64,000 bases of DNA, from assembly GCA_025618425.1 (NCBI GenBank), contig CM046852.1, positions 62,001 through 126,000 of the forward strand, read 5' to 3'. Of this stretch, positions 24,003 through 34,008 are shown piece after piece (the stretch's first letter is position 1; each line of letters starts with the position of its first letter). Origin of the DNA: Heliocidaris tuberculata (taxonomy: Eukaryota; Echinodermata; Echinoidea; Camarodonta; Echinometridae). A program made the translations under genes and the position numbers. The notes below the pieces were generated by a model. The model worked only from the letters and a program-made list of their open reading frames with translations, was not told the DNA's origin and ran no database searches.

Positions 24003-27000
24003 TACACACACACATACACACACACAACGCACATACACACAGAAAGTGAGACAGATGGGGGGGGGGGGGAGGAGAGACAGAGAGACAGAGAGACAGAGAG
24101 AGGAAAGGCCGGTAGAGTCAGATCGAAATATTGATTTCTTATTTTGTTTTAGGATAGACTTGAATCATGATTTAGACAAAAGGAAACAATAAAGGACAGA
24201 AATTGTAATGAATGTATAAAACGACGATTAAATGATGCAAATTAATATGGTAGAGGTCATCTAATGAAAAGTATAATGGAAATTATATCAACTTGGTCTG
24301 GTCTGGTGTAGCATGTTTGTGTCGTGGATAGGGAACTGCGGTGCAAAGACTATAACATGCTATTAAAACTATTTATGTATGAGGACGATGATGTACATCA
24401 ACTGAAAAAGTTGAATTCGGTTCATGCGATTGAATACTGAAAAAAAAAAGAATCTGTCTGAAATATTAATTGGAGACAGGTTGATTATGTAAGTACGCAG
24501 TAATTGGTGTATGCTGCGAGGTTTTGGGAATCATCAAAATGTTAAGATATTGACTAAATTTTACTTAAAAGTCACACCCATGCATTGCACGCAGAATACT
24601 ACACACACATGTGGCATGAACGTTTGGTCCAACCAGCTGTGATATCCTTCTACACTGACATTAAAAAATGAGAAAACTAACAAAGTATTTTACACCATTA
24701 CCAGATCTCAACCTTATTAATGAGATGACTTACCGTTGAGTTTATCCACGGTAAAATCATCCCTGAAGAGTAAAGCCCAAGAAGCGGCCCTCCCAAAGAT
24801 CCGATAACAGCGAAAGCGGTCTTTGACCAAAAACAATAAATAACAATAAAAACTTTAAACAAAGCAAAACAAAAGGAACTGAAAAATACTTTTCTAAGAG
24901 CGGGGTAATGTGTTTTAATCATCGGAACAGGCAACACTGGTTTAAGATTACGATTGAATAACGTACACACTGCATGCAGAGACTCTAGTTAAATCAACGT
25001 GGTTAAGGGGGGGGGGATATAAAGGGCTGGTCACATTTGTCCAATAACGATAACGATAATGTATGCGAATATGAAATGTAGCTATAATGATGACGATGAA
25101 AGTGCTTACACCTGTCCGATAAAATCAGTGGGGTTCTGTCAATCAAGCACGACGAACACTGCCCACATGATTGCTCTGAACTAACGTCACTTCAAAGGAG
25201 CAAAAACAATTGGCTCTCAGAAAATATCGGTGAGCTCTTTCCTGAAAAAATTCGGTGACCGAACAATACCACCGAGACGATAAAATCGGAGAAGGAGGCT
25301 CATAACCTATATTGGAGAAGTCTGACCTACCACAAAGAATTCCTATTCATTTTCCACATAAACAGCGCTTGGGCAATGTGACCAGCCCTTAATAGTAATC
25401 ATTCCTGAGGAGCGCAACCCTGAAAGAAATGGTATTATTTGCGGCGGTCGAGAACCTGCAGATTATGATAGTTAGCGTCTTGAATAAAGATAATGAGTAT
25501 TTGTCTTACATCCATCATCTTTTAATACTGAAGTTAGTTTCAGTGCATTTTTAAAAGCAATAAATACTTTTCTAAAGAAAAGCAGCGACTTAACTGTCGG
25601 TCTATTGTGACTGTAAAGAACAATTCTCAGCCAGTAAGCATGGTAAGCGGATCTCCCATTGAAATGAGTTAAACCCTTACGCACACCTGTAAAATAATGG
25701 TAATTCTTCGTAAACATCTAGTTGGAAGATCTATTGAAAATTTATATTCCATGTGAAAATGTAATATTGTTATTTCTTTACAAAGCAAAGTTTAACACTG
25801 ACCTGGAGAATGCCGCCGATTTTCGAAGCGACAAAAGCCATCATGATAGTAAGAAATCCAAATAACAACACTATAAAAAAAGGAAATGGGGAAAAATAGT
25901 TTAAGATGGGTCAAATCAATGCGGAAGGTCCAGGTATGATGAGTCCAGACCCCTCAGAAGAACAGCCTCCGGCTGAAGATGGGGATCCAGCCCATGTGTG
26001 GAGAATGAATGAATGAATGAATAAATAAATAAATAAATAAATAAATAGATAAATAAATGAACAAATAATAGAAATAATAATTAAACAAAAACACAGAACA
26101 TCCCTTTCATATTTCTAGGCAAAGAAGACTAAATATCATAATTTGATTGCTCGCCTATCCACTGGTAAAAAAAAAATCCAGAAAAACCCCCCCCAAAACC
26201 GACTACCAATAATTTAATTCCCGCCTGCCAGAACTTAACATAGGCGTAAACCTTGCAATTCTCCATGATATCATCAAATGTTTCATAATATCGTACAAAA
26301 TTAAAGAAAAACCACCGCCACAACAAACAATTATATAATTTGTCATAAAAATCAAACTTTTATACGAACTATTATAGGAAAAAACACACAAGGCTTAAAC
26401 ATTGAATATATCGACTTTCCACCATGGCCTAAGATACCGATATCTCGCTAGTGTTCCAGAAATGCCTTTAGGGGGTGTGCACGCATCAGAAGCCATCGCG
26501 TGGTGTGGCAACAGGGAACATTATTACACCTAAATATATTATTAAAAAAAAAACAACACCTTTTCATGACAGTGTTTTACACTGTTAAAGGGTGACTAAA
26601 TTAGAGAGAAAAAGGGTGCTGTTTCCATGTATTTTTGCATTCAAATCACGAATCTGGCAATTGATTGTCAAAATTATGTCTCGTTTTGGCGAAAAAGGGG
26701 GAAAAGTAGAGGTTTGGGGACCGCTCCTTAAAACTCGTGAGCTGATTGGCTAATTGACGTCACACCCCCAAGTGACGTATGAAGAGTAAGAGGCACAAGA
26801 TCTACAGGCTGCGGCAATGTAACATTGTACACACAAAGCGGTATTTGACCCCTCTGTTCAACAGACAATTTATGAAAAAGGGAAATTAATCAATACAGTC
26901 TAAGGAGTGAATAATCATTATCAATATATTTTCTTTAAGATCAGTGAACACTTTTGCCCAAATATACAGCTCTTGTTTTGTTTTTTTAACTTTACTTTGA

Positions 27001-30000
27001 ACAATGTTCTCATCCATCTGAGCTTGCCGAACGATAGTTTGGCATTGGTCTTAAACGCGTACACAGCCGTTTTATGCGTCTGTGCAATGTACTACACATC
27101 TTTAGTACGGCAACTATGTTCCCCCTCGTACTAAGCGACTGGTGAACGCTTTTGTTTGGTTTGTTTTCACTCTCGCCTTTTTTTACTTCGCTTTACATGT
27201 ACTACGGTAGTACTGACTTAGATTTTTGGCTGAATTCTTCGAGTAACTTAGAGAGATGGATAGTGATCGCGAGTCCGATTTGGAGGACTTTTTTGAGCCA
27301 GATACGAACTCTGATTTATCAGATGATTTATCGATACCGAAAGAGAAGAAGCTCAAGTGCAGTGGCAAGGGGAATTCGACCATTATGTTTGAACCCCTCG
27401 CAGAAGACGCGCCAGGGCATGGTGAAGGGGTCGCGGGGGAAGGGTCGAGGGTGAAGCTGCTGCAGCTGCTGGAGAAGAAAAGTGATCACTGCAAATTGTA
27501 CTTCACTCGCTTGGCCCTTGCCACTCTGCCCGCGTGAGAATACCGTTGCGACCCACAATTTCCGTAGATTTTCATCTTTAGGAAAATGATGTACGTATAG
27601 GCTTACATCATCTTTAGGGGTCTTGCTACAGCCCGCAACTATACACCGATTTGGCATTACTGATGAAATTGTGTCCCAAAATCAAAGTTATTGTGAGGAA
27701 TTAAACACACGAAAATATGCGATGCAAATGGTCGATGCGGTGAATGTCATGCTCGGCACCAGGCTGGGCCTGCCGGGGCCAGCGGGCGCGCACGGTATAT
27801 AGGTTGGTGGAATATTTTCCCTTACTTCTCGTACGTCACAGATCACGTGATCATGATGTTGCTCGATGGGTTTTTTTTTAGGGGCGGGGCTTATGACTGT
27901 GTAAATCAGCAAAAATGTACTTTTCAAATGATTATGAAATACGACTGAATGCATAAAAAAGTGTGTGACAGATATTTTTTGGCTCCTGATGACTCCTTCC
28001 TACGAAAAATGGGCAATCAATTTTTTAATTTAGTTACCCTTTAAATTTATTGGAATAATCTAGCCATAAAATTCCCCAAATGCCATAAATGATATATAAC
28101 TTTCCCGATTTCGAAAACGAATGGTGACACTTTGAGTAAATACGGCCCATTCACCCCTTCTCGTCAGTGCCTTGATAATAGCTAAATGTGGTTATTTCAT
28201 TGGGGAGGGTGGTGGAAAGCCGCTAATTCTGAATGGAAAAGAAAACAATAGTAATCTCTAGATGGTGTAATGAAGTCGTTATTGAATTTTACACTTGTGT
28301 TTACCAAGACCTTTGGTGACCCTTGTATAGACCCTTTCTTCTTCATGTTAGGCCATATCAATTTCACGATATCCTCGCCGAACACAGCAGCCAACGAGTT
28401 GACACCAGACGATACCGTACTAGTTAACGGACGAAAGTAAAGGAACAATTTAGGTAATTAGTCTAAGGAACACTGGACGAATACGCAACAAATGCAATTG
28501 TTCTGCTTTCAATTTCTAATACGAAAGAAGATCCTACCCTGGACTAACTCCTACACTAACTCTAACCTAAAACTCAATTGGAATCTTAACTTACGAGACA
28601 TTGGTAGTTTTATGAGCAGGAATCTGTAATGAATACATCAGGGCCTGTAACATAAAGAGATTAATCAATCTTACGATTGATATCAATCGTAAGTCTATGG
28701 CAAACCACGTACTGAAAAGTTACGATTGATTGTAAGATTGATTGCATCTCTTTATGTTACAGGCCCCAGATTTTGCTTTTGTTCAAAAGCCTATTGACCT
28801 TGTAAGGCGACTATGCCGTGAGTATAAACCAAACTGGGTACATCGATCATTATGAGAAAAAAAAAATAGCATAACCTCTGTGACCTTGGAATACATATTC
28901 AAACAATAACCGTTTCTCGATAACGTATAAATTGGCAATTCGGCATATGAAAAGATGACAAATATTACTTGCTTGAGAATGAAACATTTCTCACCTGAGT
29001 GCAGCACTAAAAACGGCTGAAGTAAACAGTCCCAGGTAATCCAGGCATGTTACCGAACAAGTACATCACAAAATATGGCATGAGCTGAGAAGGAATAGTT
29101 TATTGCAGAAATCTGTTAAACTCCTCTGGGAAATTGTATAATCTTAAGGCTATATGCATACACATTTAGTGCTACATGATGAATTCCAATTGGTTTCGGT
29201 TATATATTCAGTAATGTCAGGGGAACTTATTTGGGGGGTTGGGTATATTACACATACCTGATCAGATCTTCCAATATATTTCATGGCGAGAGGGTCACAG
29301 TCGGCGAAGTTAGCGTACATGACGATACCCGAAATACAGGCCACTGAAACGATGATTATCATGCCTACGATGGCCAGAAACAGAGCCCTGTACAGGAGCG
29401 GGTATAAAGAAAGTGAAAATGAAGTCAACAACAGTTTGCAACATCTGCATACGTAACATAGCATATGTTTCCATGTGCATTCACTACATCTCTCAGCGGA
29501 CTTGTATATAAAATAAACTCGAGCGGCCAAGGAACATCCCCTGGTGTACACCATAATTTATAGAAGTGGGAAACGATCAGATACAGAGCCATTGATTAAA
29601 CCTCTCTCTTATCGATGCTCGAGGTATGAATTGAACCACTTCAATACTGTTCCACCAATGCCAAAAGTATGACAGAATCGTTCCACCAAATATGGTGACT
29701 AATAGTATCAAAAGTTGCTGAATAGTCTATGTATGGGATATCAAAGTTTTAGTTCCAAAACATATATATCCACAAATAAAGTATGTTTGTGTAAACAATG
29801 GTATTCGCTGGACAGTGCATCTAATCGTTAATGCAATATTTACAGTAGAGCAGTCTTTTCTGTTCCACACGTTAGATATCTCTGAACCTTGAGCTTGGTT
29901 GACGGCGTAAACGGTACTCCAGTAAAACACCCCTCCTATTACGACTGTCCAGAAAGTATGGCGTACTGTTGGGTCTGGATTGAAGCTGTGAAAATAAGAA

Positions 30001-30889
30001 GAAAAAACACTCTCTCTTTAATTTCAGAATAAATCACATTCAGGAAATGTTCATATGTTCCTTTCCTTTCTCTCTTCCTCTGTGTATTTCTGTGACCAAT
30101 GTCTTCCTCTTTAGATCTTTGCCCGTGTGTGCTACATTCTATTTTATAACTCCCTTTACAGCCATGTTGCTGAGGAGAAAGCGATATGAATTTAAAAAGG
30201 TAAAGCATAACCCCATCCAACAATCTACTGATACATACTCCCAAATGTCAAGTCGCCCCCCCTCTCCGGCGATTCGCCAAACCTCGTCGAAACCCCTCAC
30301 GTTGATAGATCCAGCGATGATGATAGCTAGGAAGCCAGCCATCATTACAGTCACTTGGAATGTATCAGTCCATAGTACTGCCTTCATCCCACCCTGTGAT
30401 AGAAAGAAGTTAGGCCTAGCATTTTTCAAAAAGTGGTTTGGGACGATAATTCTAAATTTTGGTTTAATAATTTTCCAGCATATTTGAAGTAACCGGGAAA
30501 CCTAATGGCTAAATGCCCAATAAGGGATGGAATCTTTTATGGGGAAAAAAAAACGAAAAAAAAAAAAAACGGATTGGCATGAATTTGGCTGTTAGTTTGA
30601 TGAATGTCAGACAGATGATGGAGAGACAGAGAGAGAGAGAGGGGAAAAAAGTCGCACTACTACCTTTAAAAAAAGATTTTCGATATATATCGTGCGCCTT
30701 TAAGAAAGTCTGAATGCAATTTCGAGAAAGCGTCCAACCGTCTTTGCCGTGAGTAGCCCAATTTAAAAAAAAACAACCGAAAATATATAGATACTTATTT
30801 TCTCATGAAATAAAAACTTACGATGGTGGTGTAGAATATGCACACTAAGCCAATGCCTAGAACAGATCCCCACAAGCTCAAACCAGTAA
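21489..30889 (-). CDS. Sodium-coupled SLC5 transporter (SLC5A8/SLC5A12-like), 5' exons missing
   Basis: Eleven exons with GT/AG borders encode about 490 residues of an SLC5 (sodium:solute symporter) membrane protein. Such proteins use the sodium gradient to import small solutes; SLC5A8/12 carry monocarboxylates. Family landmarks in order are [70 protein letters not shown], the sodium-site TM8 segment [13 protein letters not shown] with its Ser pair, [29 protein letters not shown] and a hydrophilic tail. Exon phases agree throughout, totalling 1475 nt after discounting two single-base insertions. These lie near 29887 and 29030, and each would truncate the protein. Roughly the first 150 residues were not found upstream. 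SLC5A8/12 is preferred over SLC5A6 because of the [14 protein letters not shown] loop; the substrate is not provable. It may be a real gene with assembly errors or a recent pseudogene. Confidence 0.88.
22226..22638. mobile_element. Foldback element with ~120-bp inverted arms (intron)
   Basis: The left arm runs cagttagacccaactccgg, aaaaccgagcacaggtatat and on to gtgtgtacaaaagacatg, to about 22345. The right arm (22520-22638) is its reverse complement with few differences. tcatt lies directly outside both ends and may be a 5-bp target duplication. Related copies are at 16377-16830 and 19880-19965. It lies between the last two SLC5 exons. Confidence 0.75.
22794..23060. repeat. (ac)n and (ag)n microsatellites beside an SLC5 exon
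   Basis: (ac)n at 22794-22811 followed by an A-run, and (ag)n then (ac)n at 23010-23060. They flank the exon at 22862-22962 on both sides. Confidence 0.9.
22862..22962 (-). CDS. SLC5 exon: [26 protein letters not shown]
   Basis: 101 nt, with acceptor caacctttag and donor gtatga. It encodes [20 protein letters not shown] and VISLITG, the second-to-last helix region of the family. Confidence 0.92.
23376..23450 (+). repeat. Short degenerate (ttaggg)n-like tract
   Basis: aattagggttagggtact near 23379 followed by variants such as ggttagggttaag near 23430. Only two adjacent exact units occur, so it is at most an eroded interstitial telomere-type repeat. Confidence 0.35.
23533..23640 (-). pseudogene. 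Duplicated, decayed copy of part of an SLC5 exon
   Basis: The minus-strand reading [20 protein letters not shown], then [16 protein letters not shown], parallels the real exon's [20 protein letters not shown], then [15 protein letters not shown]. The DNA matches over about 110 bp, same orientation, 225 bp downstream of it. The 5' third of the exon ([12 protein letters not shown]) is absent and I see no acceptor upstream. It is probably a partial tandem duplication that is not spliced in. An alternative exon is possible but unlikely. Confidence 0.7.
23750..23925 (-). CDS. SLC5 exon: [27 protein letters not shown]..
   Basis: 176 nt, with acceptor acttactctcag and a weak donor gttctg. It encodes a transmembrane helix and the extracellular loop [17 protein letters not shown] with two N-x-T/S sites (NIT, NST). 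It ends in phase 2, as required by the next exon. A partial copy of its 3' two-thirds lies at 23533-23640. Confidence 0.88.
23965..24110. repeat. (ag)n/(ac)n microsatellite and poly-G
   Basis: Adjacent (ag)n, (ac)n, a poly-G run (24058-24069) and degenerate gagaca repeats, directly upstream (in gene direction) of the exon at 23750-23925. Confidence 0.85.
24734..24820 (-). CDS. SLC5 exon: [25 protein letters not shown]
   Basis: 87 nt in phase 0/0, with acceptor ttggtcaaag and donor gtaagt. It contains the conserved [16 protein letters not shown] segment. Confidence 0.92.
25022..25390. mobile_element. MITE, ~370 bp, ends aagggctggtcacatt (intron)
   Basis: The left end aagggctggtcacattt and the right end aatgtgaccagccctt are inverted copies of about 16-18 bp. 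The interior is non-coding. It lies in the SLC5 intron between the exons at 24734-24820 and 25803-25870. Target duplication is unclear. Confidence 0.7.
25803..25870 (-). CDS. SLC5 exon: [22 protein letters not shown]
   Basis: 68 nt, with acceptor ttttttatag and donor gtcagt. It encodes one transmembrane helix ending IGGILQ. The 2.4-kb intron before it holds the THAP-bearing TTAA element at 26589-28040. Confidence 0.9.
25985..26060. repeat. (aaat)n microsatellite
   Basis: gaat then aaat tetranucleotide repeats of about 65 bp, at the end of an agaatgaatg-type stretch. This may be the tail of a retroelement. Confidence 0.8.
27256..27440 (+). pseudogene. Acidic N-terminal exon-like ORF (possibly P2RX7-domain protein type)
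   Basis: The reading starts [20 protein letters not shown] and has a run ending [12 protein letters not shown]. An acidic start followed by an xMFEPL motif recalls the N-terminus of invertebrate proteins with a P2RX7-type zinc-binding domain, but the diagnostic cysteine cluster is not present here. After about 27440 the frame runs into the antisense of the THAP fragment. Identity is uncertain; it may be only a captured exon within the TTAA element. Confidence 0.25.
27478..27657 (-). pseudogene. THAP (C2CH zinc finger) domain fragment, frameshifted
   Basis: The minus strand starts with [15 protein letters not shown].., then [16 protein letters not shown]. After a one-base shift near 27541 the frame continues as [12 protein letters not shown], a TGA at 27503-27505, then STICSDHF. 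Together this gives the THAP signature: C5 and C10, the conserved Trp in LRKLW, and the closing C-x2-H in CSDHF. THAP domains bind DNA in transposases and chromatin proteins. Beyond SDHF the similarity stops abruptly at an alanine-rich stretch, a likely deletion or rearrangement junction. Confidence 0.75.
28295..28419 (-). CDS. SLC5 exon: [23 protein letters not shown]..
   Basis: The acceptor is gttaactag. It encodes the TM8 segment [19 protein letters not shown] with the Ser pair that in SLC5 relatives binds sodium. The end is less certain: a GTAAAC donor at 28304 breaks the phase, while a GTGTAA donor at 28294 keeps it and gives 125 nt. I prefer the latter because the joined protein (KVLVNT-MLLFGF) matches the family spacing. 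Confidence 0.8.
28641..28767. mobile_element. 127-bp palindromic MITE (intron)
   Basis: gggcctgtaacataaagaga at the left and its reverse complement at the right bound a nearly complete palindrome. The inner arms repeat atcaatcttacgattgat-type sequence. RNA from it would form a long hairpin. It sits in the SLC5 intron between the exons at 28295-28419 and 28995-29084. Confidence 0.85.
28995..29084 (-). CDS. SLC5 exon: [29 protein letters not shown] (1-nt insertion)
   Basis: 90 nt, with acceptor cttctcag and donor gtgaga. The reading [18 protein letters not shown] runs into a TAG in frame. Skipping one base near 29030 (the extra A after cctggg on the minus strand) restores [11 protein letters not shown], the expected family sequence, and the right phase into the next exon. 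This is the second single-base insertion in the gene. Confidence 0.85.
29258..29387 (-). CDS. SLC5 exon: [26 protein letters not shown]
   Basis: 130 nt, with acceptor ctgtacag and donor gtatgtg. It encodes a transmembrane segment and the conserved [10 protein letters not shown] loop. It ends in phase 0 after SDQ. Confidence 0.92.
29565..29725 (-). pseudogene. LINE reverse-transcriptase fragment (intron)
   Basis: The minus strand reads [20 protein letters not shown], then (after a stop) INGSVSD. This is the stretch after motif A in CR1/Jockey-type RT. An eroded copy of motif A precedes it. It is only ~160 bp and lies within the intron between two SLC5 exons. Confidence 0.7.
29844..29985 (-). 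CDS. SLC5 exon: [30 protein letters not shown] (1-nt insertion)
   Basis: 142 nt with donor gtaaat. The frame [26 protein letters not shown] continues as [15 protein letters not shown], exactly as the family expects, only if one base of the cc pair at 29887-29888 is ignored. Without that correction the frame runs on as GSEISNVW. With it, the exon joins the next one in the right phase. Confidence 0.85.
30239..30393 (-). CDS. SLC5 exon: [21 protein letters not shown]
   Basis: 155 nt, with acceptor ctatcacag and donor gtatgt. It carries the highly conserved [10 protein letters not shown] segment and the extracellular GEGGRLDIW stretch. It joins the previous exon in phase 0 and ends in phase 2. 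Confidence 0.92.
30822..30889 (-). CDS. SLC5 exon: [15 protein letters not shown]
   Basis: 68 nt, flanked by an AG acceptor (tactttacag) and donor gtaagt. It encodes [20 protein letters not shown], a transmembrane segment. It starts with two bases of a split Val codon, so an upstream exon must end in phase 1. It is the most 5' exon found. Confidence 0.88.
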
Positions 30890-30925
30890 CTGTAAAGTAA
30901 GGTAGTTTAGCGAAATGTCGTGGTG

Positions 30926-30957
30926 CATAAGAACGCATCCGGAACGGACGCATTCTT
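30926..30957. other. Short hairpin, aagaacgcatccg / cggacgcattctt
   Basis: A near-perfect 13-bp inverted repeat with a 3-5 base loop lies about 40 bases upstream (in gene direction) of the first SLC5 exon found, inside the intron. It does not match the histone stem-loop. Confidence 0.5.
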
Positions 30958-30979
30958 ATTGTGCGTGAACACTGCATTG

Positions 30980-32082
30980 AGCTCCGTGCCTTCTACATAA
31001 CGATCGCATGGAGCCTATAATGCAGTCTTCCCGGATCCGAGCCAATCTTTTTGATAAATTCAAAGAAAGAAGCTCTTGGTACCATTCACTGATTCCGAAA
31101 GTACGCCCTCTTCTGTCAGTATATGTGTATGAAAGGCTAGTGTGTAGTACTGGATCAATAACAACAAAATAAATAGAATATATATTTATTCTAAAAATAG
31201 AGTGAGTTTCCGATGGCTTGGCTTGCCTAACAGTTTGTTCTTTATGTTTTATTGCTCCTCTTATTCCTTTTTCTCCCCTTCTCCAATTCTTCTTATCTTG
31301 TATGACTAGAATATGTCTATTGCATTTCAACGATCATAGTGTGCTCCCCCCCCCAAAAAAAAAAAAAAGAACTAGAACGGCGCTGGTGGAAACAAAAAAC
31401 AACAACACAACACCACATAATTAATGGAAATGGCAGCCATTAAACCCAATATAATGATTGCCTTCGTCTTCTCTCAATCTCTCCTCGCGCGCTCTCTCTC
31501 TCTCTCTCTCTCTCACACCCTCTCTTTTTCTCAGTTTTCTCTCCAAATATTCTGATTCTTGTTCTATTTTCCTCAGTTCGCATGTTTATCTTTAAAAAAA
31601 TATGTTATGTTCTAAAATGATAGCATGTGGATAGGACGTGGAAATCAATATCAGAAATTAAAGACGTGAATGATGATGGAATAATCTACTTATAATTTAA
31701 GGGCAAGGAAAACGAGAGAATGAACTTTTATAGGATAATGAGAAATGCAGTTTTGTATGCCTTTTGAATTTTCGAATTGAAAACTACATTTAGAACTAAA
31801 GACAAAAAAACCCCTTTATATGTAATATTAAATTGTTCCCCATGATCATTTTCTAGATATGCAGCAAATAACTATTGTAGTGAAGAGACAAGTATATAGT
31901 ACAATGAGGGGATTTTTACTTTTAGAATATCTTATTATGATATCATTAACTCATCAACTCAAATCAAATACTAACATTTGTCCTTGCTGCTGTCGGCCTG
32001 AGACCTGTAATAGCCGCCTATGCATAATAACACTTTACTTTGTCATTGAGGACAATTGAAGTTTAACAGGGGATTTGCAGTT

Positions 32083-32117
<35 letters not shown>

Positions 32118-32755
32118 ATTCTTCTTTATATCAATAGTCAATAGACTTTCTGTCTTTTCATCATAACAACAAACGCTGGCGCGGATCGAACGCACGTATA
32201 AAGCCGCCCCTCCCATTATTCTTCCGTCCCACGCATTCAACTCAACACAATAGGTCCGATCCCCATTATTATTTCTCCGAAGAACTATAGCTCTATGCAA
32301 ATTTGAGACAAGCCATTCACTGTTCAAAGTAGCCTTTCAATGAACAGACTACGGGCTTCAGTGTATGATACATTATCTTGAAATATATTAAACCCTAACT
32401 GATGTAATGGCAGGATCCTTTCAAAAAAAGTATTAATCATGTAGCTTTCAATGCTGGGTTAGTAATTGATTTGCCCCCAAGCCTCCGTCATCAGTTGAAT
32501 ACTGATGAGGCTACCCATCAAATGTCAATATAGACATGATTTTTATTTATCAGTATTTTCATTGTTGTTATCGTGATTATTATGATTAAGATTATGATTA
32601 GCATTACCATCATGGTTTTGATGTTGTTATAATTATTTATTATTATCATCATCATCATCATCATAGTCATAATGGTATTGGAGCTATTATTACATCGGGG
32701 ATAGTGTATTAAAGAAGTGAAACTTATTGAGCCATATGAGTAGAGCATGGTGTGG
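30980..32755. other. Upstream intron or intergenic DNA; no further SLC5 exon found
   Basis: The 5' exons of the transporter should lie upstream of 30889 but none could be read here. The stretch holds (ct)n microsatellites at 31491-31515 and 32087-32114 and a (atc)n tract at 32645-32665, otherwise AT-rich DNA. Confidence 0.45.
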
Positions 32756-32763
32756 TATTTCAA

Positions 32764-33832
32764 CAATGGCGTAGCCAGGATTTTTTAATGGGGGGGGGGG
32801 GCAGACGTGAAGGATCCAACCGCGTAGCCAGGATTTTATTTTAGGGGGGTTCGGTTGTGATCGAGAACGCAAAGCGTGCGAAATTGGTGATTAGCACGCA
32901 AAGCGTGAAGGGGAGGGGGGGGGGGGGGTGAGAGAAAGATAACGGCTCGCAGCCACTTTTTTTTAGGCAGAAAGTTAGTTCGACGCCCGGACTGCTTTTC
33001 AGTTATTTGGACGCAATACTGCACTGTATGTAACAGAGGTGGGTGCAGGGAGGAGGGAGTTCGCCCCCCCCCCCCTGCCGCCCAAAGCACGAAAGCTATG
33101 ACGTTTTAAACAAATTTGAGAGAAAGATAACAGCTCGTAGCAAATAATTTTTTTTTAGGCGGAAAGTTTATAGTTCGACGCTCGGACTGCTTTTCAATAA
33201 TTTGGATGCAACCGCGTAGCCAGGATTTCATTTTAGGGGGTTGGGTTGTGATCGAGAACGCGAAGCGTGCGAAATTGGTGATTAGCACGCAAAGCGTGAA
33301 GGGAGGGGGGGGGGGGGGTCGTTGAGAGAAAGATAACGGGTCGCAGCAACTTTTTTTTAGCGGAAAGATAGTTCGACGCCCGGACTGCTTTTTTCAATTA
33401 TTTGGACGCAATAATGCACTGTAACAGGGTGTGCAGGGAGGGGGAGGGGGACTTTTTTCCCCTCCCGCCCCAAGCACGAAAGCTATGACGTTTTAAATTA
33501 ACAAATTTGAGAGAAAGATAAGAGCTCGTAGCAAACAATTTTTTTAGGCGGAAAGTTATAGTTCGACGCTGGACTGCTTTTCAATAATATGGATGCAATA
33601 TTTTACTGTATGTAATAGTGTGGGGGCAGGGAAGGGGAGTTATTTCCCTTCCCGCGCGAAGCGTGAAAACTTTGACGTTTTAGCAAATTGTGATTGAAAG
33701 GTAACGACTCTTAGCGCCTTTTTTAGGTTTTTTTTGTCTCAATTCCCTCCGCTCTTTCGTTTCTCAATTTTTTTTAGGGGCTGAATATAGGGGGGGCCAG
33801 TGCCCCCCTGGGCCCCCCTGGCTACGCCTATG
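32764..33832. mobile_element. hAT-type element with ends ca..ggcgtagccagg and internal tandem repeat
   Basis: The ends caatggcgtagccagg and cctggctacgcctatg are inverted copies. They are flanked by tatttcaa (32756-32763) and tgtttcaa (33833-33840), a 7/8 target duplication typical of hAT. Inside, a unit of about 195 bp containing gaaagttagttcgacgc and ggactgcttttcaataattt recurs about four times (near 32970, 33168, 33362 and 33552). A larger 385-bp step repeats ccgcgtagccaggatttna at 32821 and 33210. No coding capacity. Confidence 0.75.
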
Positions 33833-34008
33833 TGTTTCAAGTATACAAATCGGAGATTAAAAACCATTAAATAAATAGAAAGGACAGTACAGATTTTCCT
33901 AGATTTCCCCTTGAAATGGGATTAAAGTGCAAAACAAAAGCTTATGAAAGATTAGGATCTTGTAGTCCAGACAGAAAGAGGAATGAAGATTGAATCAACG
34001 CCGATATC

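Larger units (their letters stand above)
26589..28040. mobile_element. TTAA-flanked DNA transposon remnant with THAP sequence (Kolobok-like)
   Basis: The inverted ends are agggtgactaaatta on the left and its near-perfect reverse complement (taatttagttaccct, one mismatch) on the right. TTAA lies directly outside both (26585-26588 and 28041-28044). TTAA duplication, AGGG-type ends and a THAP domain together point to the Kolobok superfamily, whose transposases can carry THAP domains. No transposase catalytic core is visible, so it is non-autonomous or a shell. It sits in an SLC5 intron. Confidence 0.65.

Noticed and set aside
27328..27657. A 109-residue intact THAP protein
   Set aside because: Past WVAT the open frame departs from the domain. 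The THAP continuation is in another frame with a TGA, so the unbroken frame is coincidental.
30926..30957. Histone 3' stem-loop or regulatory RNA hairpin
   Set aside because: The stem sequence does not match the histone stem-loop consensus, and it lies in an intron without other signals.
30956..31330. 124-residue minus-strand frame as an upstream SLC5 exon
   Set aside because: No SLC5 motif and no hydrophobic helices, and no suitable splice pair with the phase needed by the exon at 30822-30889.
32115..32327. LINE endonuclease piece suggested by GGAALYVR
   Set aside because: Only this short match; the flanking residues do not follow the endonuclease order.
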